Shown piece by piece: positions 6,803-7,366 of a DNA stretch of 7,366 nt. The first letter of the stretch is position 1; each line of letters begins with the position of its first letter. The position numbers and the translations under genes are program-made. This stretch comes from Capsulimonas sp. (lineage in GTDB: Bacteria; Armatimonadota; Armatimonadia; Armatimonadales; Capsulimonadaceae), in assembly GCA_025963815.1 (NCBI GenBank), contig JAOQAA010000199.1, forward strand, positions 1 to 7,366. Direction: 5' to 3'. The notes below the pieces were generated by a model, which ran no database searches, was not told the DNA's origin, and saw nothing but the letters and a program-made list of their open reading frames with translations.

Positions 6803-7366
6803 CGTGGCCGATGAGGGACTGGGTCCAGTAGTCCCAGATTTCGTAATCGCCGTTCTTTTTCATTTGGGAGAAGTCCAGAGTCACGACGGTATTTAGGTCG
6901 CTCAGGTTGAAGAGGCCGACGGAATAGGAGCCGTCGGGGTTGCTGATCGCCCAGATCGGAGCGTCGTCCCCCTGGATCTCTTTGGCGGCGTAACCGGCCT
7001 GGTTGATGGCGATCAGGCTTTTGTTGGTCAAGATGGACAGACCGAACGGGTCGAGTTTCGTCAGGTCGTCTCCGGTGTAGAGAGGGGCGCACTGCAGCGC
7101 CCAGAAGGCAGCGGCGGTTTGCTTTTCATCGTTGGTGAGGCCATCGAAAGAGCCGTTGGCGATGTTGAGGGAGTCAAGATCATTCCAGCCGGCGCGGGGC
7201 GCCCCATTGGTTTTTCCGCCGCGGCCGGTGTGGCCAGCCCAGGCGGCGGCATCGGTGAAGCGGGCGCGGATTTGGGACCAGGTGGCGAGCTTGTCGCTGT
7301 AAGACTCGACATCGTCATCGATCCGGCGGGCGTGGGAATGGTTCTGCCAGAACGGGATCTGGGTCG
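6741..7366 (-). CDS. GH27 alpha-galactosidase, C-terminal part (5' end beyond window)
   Basis: Reading the minus strand from 7364 to the TAA at 6741-6743 gives 207 residues with no stop; the N-terminal half lies outside the window. A TTG at 7031 is internal and not a real start. The first residues contain HARRIDDDVESY, which aligns with the GH27 segment carrying the acid/base Asp, probably the third Asp (residue 18 here). Next come AGWNDLDSL (the GGWNDPDML motif of the family), LTNDEKQTAAAFWALQCAPL, TGDDL and ILTNKSLIAINQAG, all in GH27 order. The last 75 or so residues form the usual C-terminal beta-sandwich. The expected reaction is release of terminal alpha-galactose from galacto-oligosaccharides or galactomannans. 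The nucleophile Asp cannot be seen. The gene is convergent with the alpha-glucan block and probably regulated separately. I find no clear terminator after its stop. Confidence 0.9.
   Translation of the reverse strand, partial: TQIPFWQNHSHARRIDDDVESYSDKLATWSQIRARFTDAAAWAGHTGRGGKTNGAPRAGWNDLDSLNIANGSFDGLTNDEKQTAAAFWALQCAPLYTGDDLTKLDPFGLSILTNKSLIAINQAGYAAKEIQGDDAPIWAISNPDGSYSVGLFNLSDLNTVVTLDFSQMKKNGDYEIWDYWTQSLIGHVKDSYPVLLAPHACSLVRVK

Noticed and set aside
7061..7318. Minus-strand 85-residue Pro/Ala/Ser-rich open frame
   Set aside because: It lies in a shifted frame over the GH27 alpha-galactosidase, whose own frame stays open through the same bases and matches family motifs in order.

Overview
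The window looks like a chromosomal piece of a GC-rich, probably diderm bacterium with a large glycoside hydrolase repertoire. A DUF1559 / H-X9-DG pseudopilin-like protein at the left edge points to the Planctomycetota-Verrucomicrobiota-Armatimonadota group. I favour an Armatimonadota (Capsulimonas-like) host, but that is inference from gene content and style, not from a marker gene. No rRNA, tRNA, CRISPR array, transposase or phage gene is visible.

Left part (1-848): the 3' end of a DUF1559 gene, then a small lipoprotein gene. Between them is a strong 13-bp hairpin that contains the best ribosome binding site for the lipoprotein. Middle part (920-6061): three same-strand genes that form an alpha-glucan (starch/pullulan/maltodextrin) utilisation block. 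They are a secreted GH13 alpha-amylase-type enzyme, a 12-TM sugar:cation symporter of the SLC45/sucrose-maltose MFS type, and a secreted type I pullulanase. A perfect 15-bp, 3-nt-loop hairpin separates the transporter from the pullulanase. The likely logic is that pullulanase cuts alpha-1,6 branches and the amylase cuts alpha-1,4 bonds outside the cytoplasm. The symporter then imports small products such as maltose. No regulator, ABC transporter or SusCD pair is in view.

Right part (6062-7366): a toxin-antitoxin remnant of lower GC than the sugar genes. It has an intact excisionase-type HTH antitoxin translationally coupled to a PIN-domain toxin that breaks off after about 40 residues. The toxin reading frame then runs antisense into the 3' end of a GH27 alpha-galactosidase on the minus strand, whose 5' part lies beyond the window. 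The truncated toxin marks an old recombination or deletion boundary between the alpha-glucan block and the alpha-galactosidase gene.

No gap between genes exceeds about 110 bases. I see no clearly new multi-gene system. The points most worth checking are the orphaned antitoxin, the His-to-Trp change in the amylase's conserved region IV, and the hairpin that would hide the lipoprotein gene's start.
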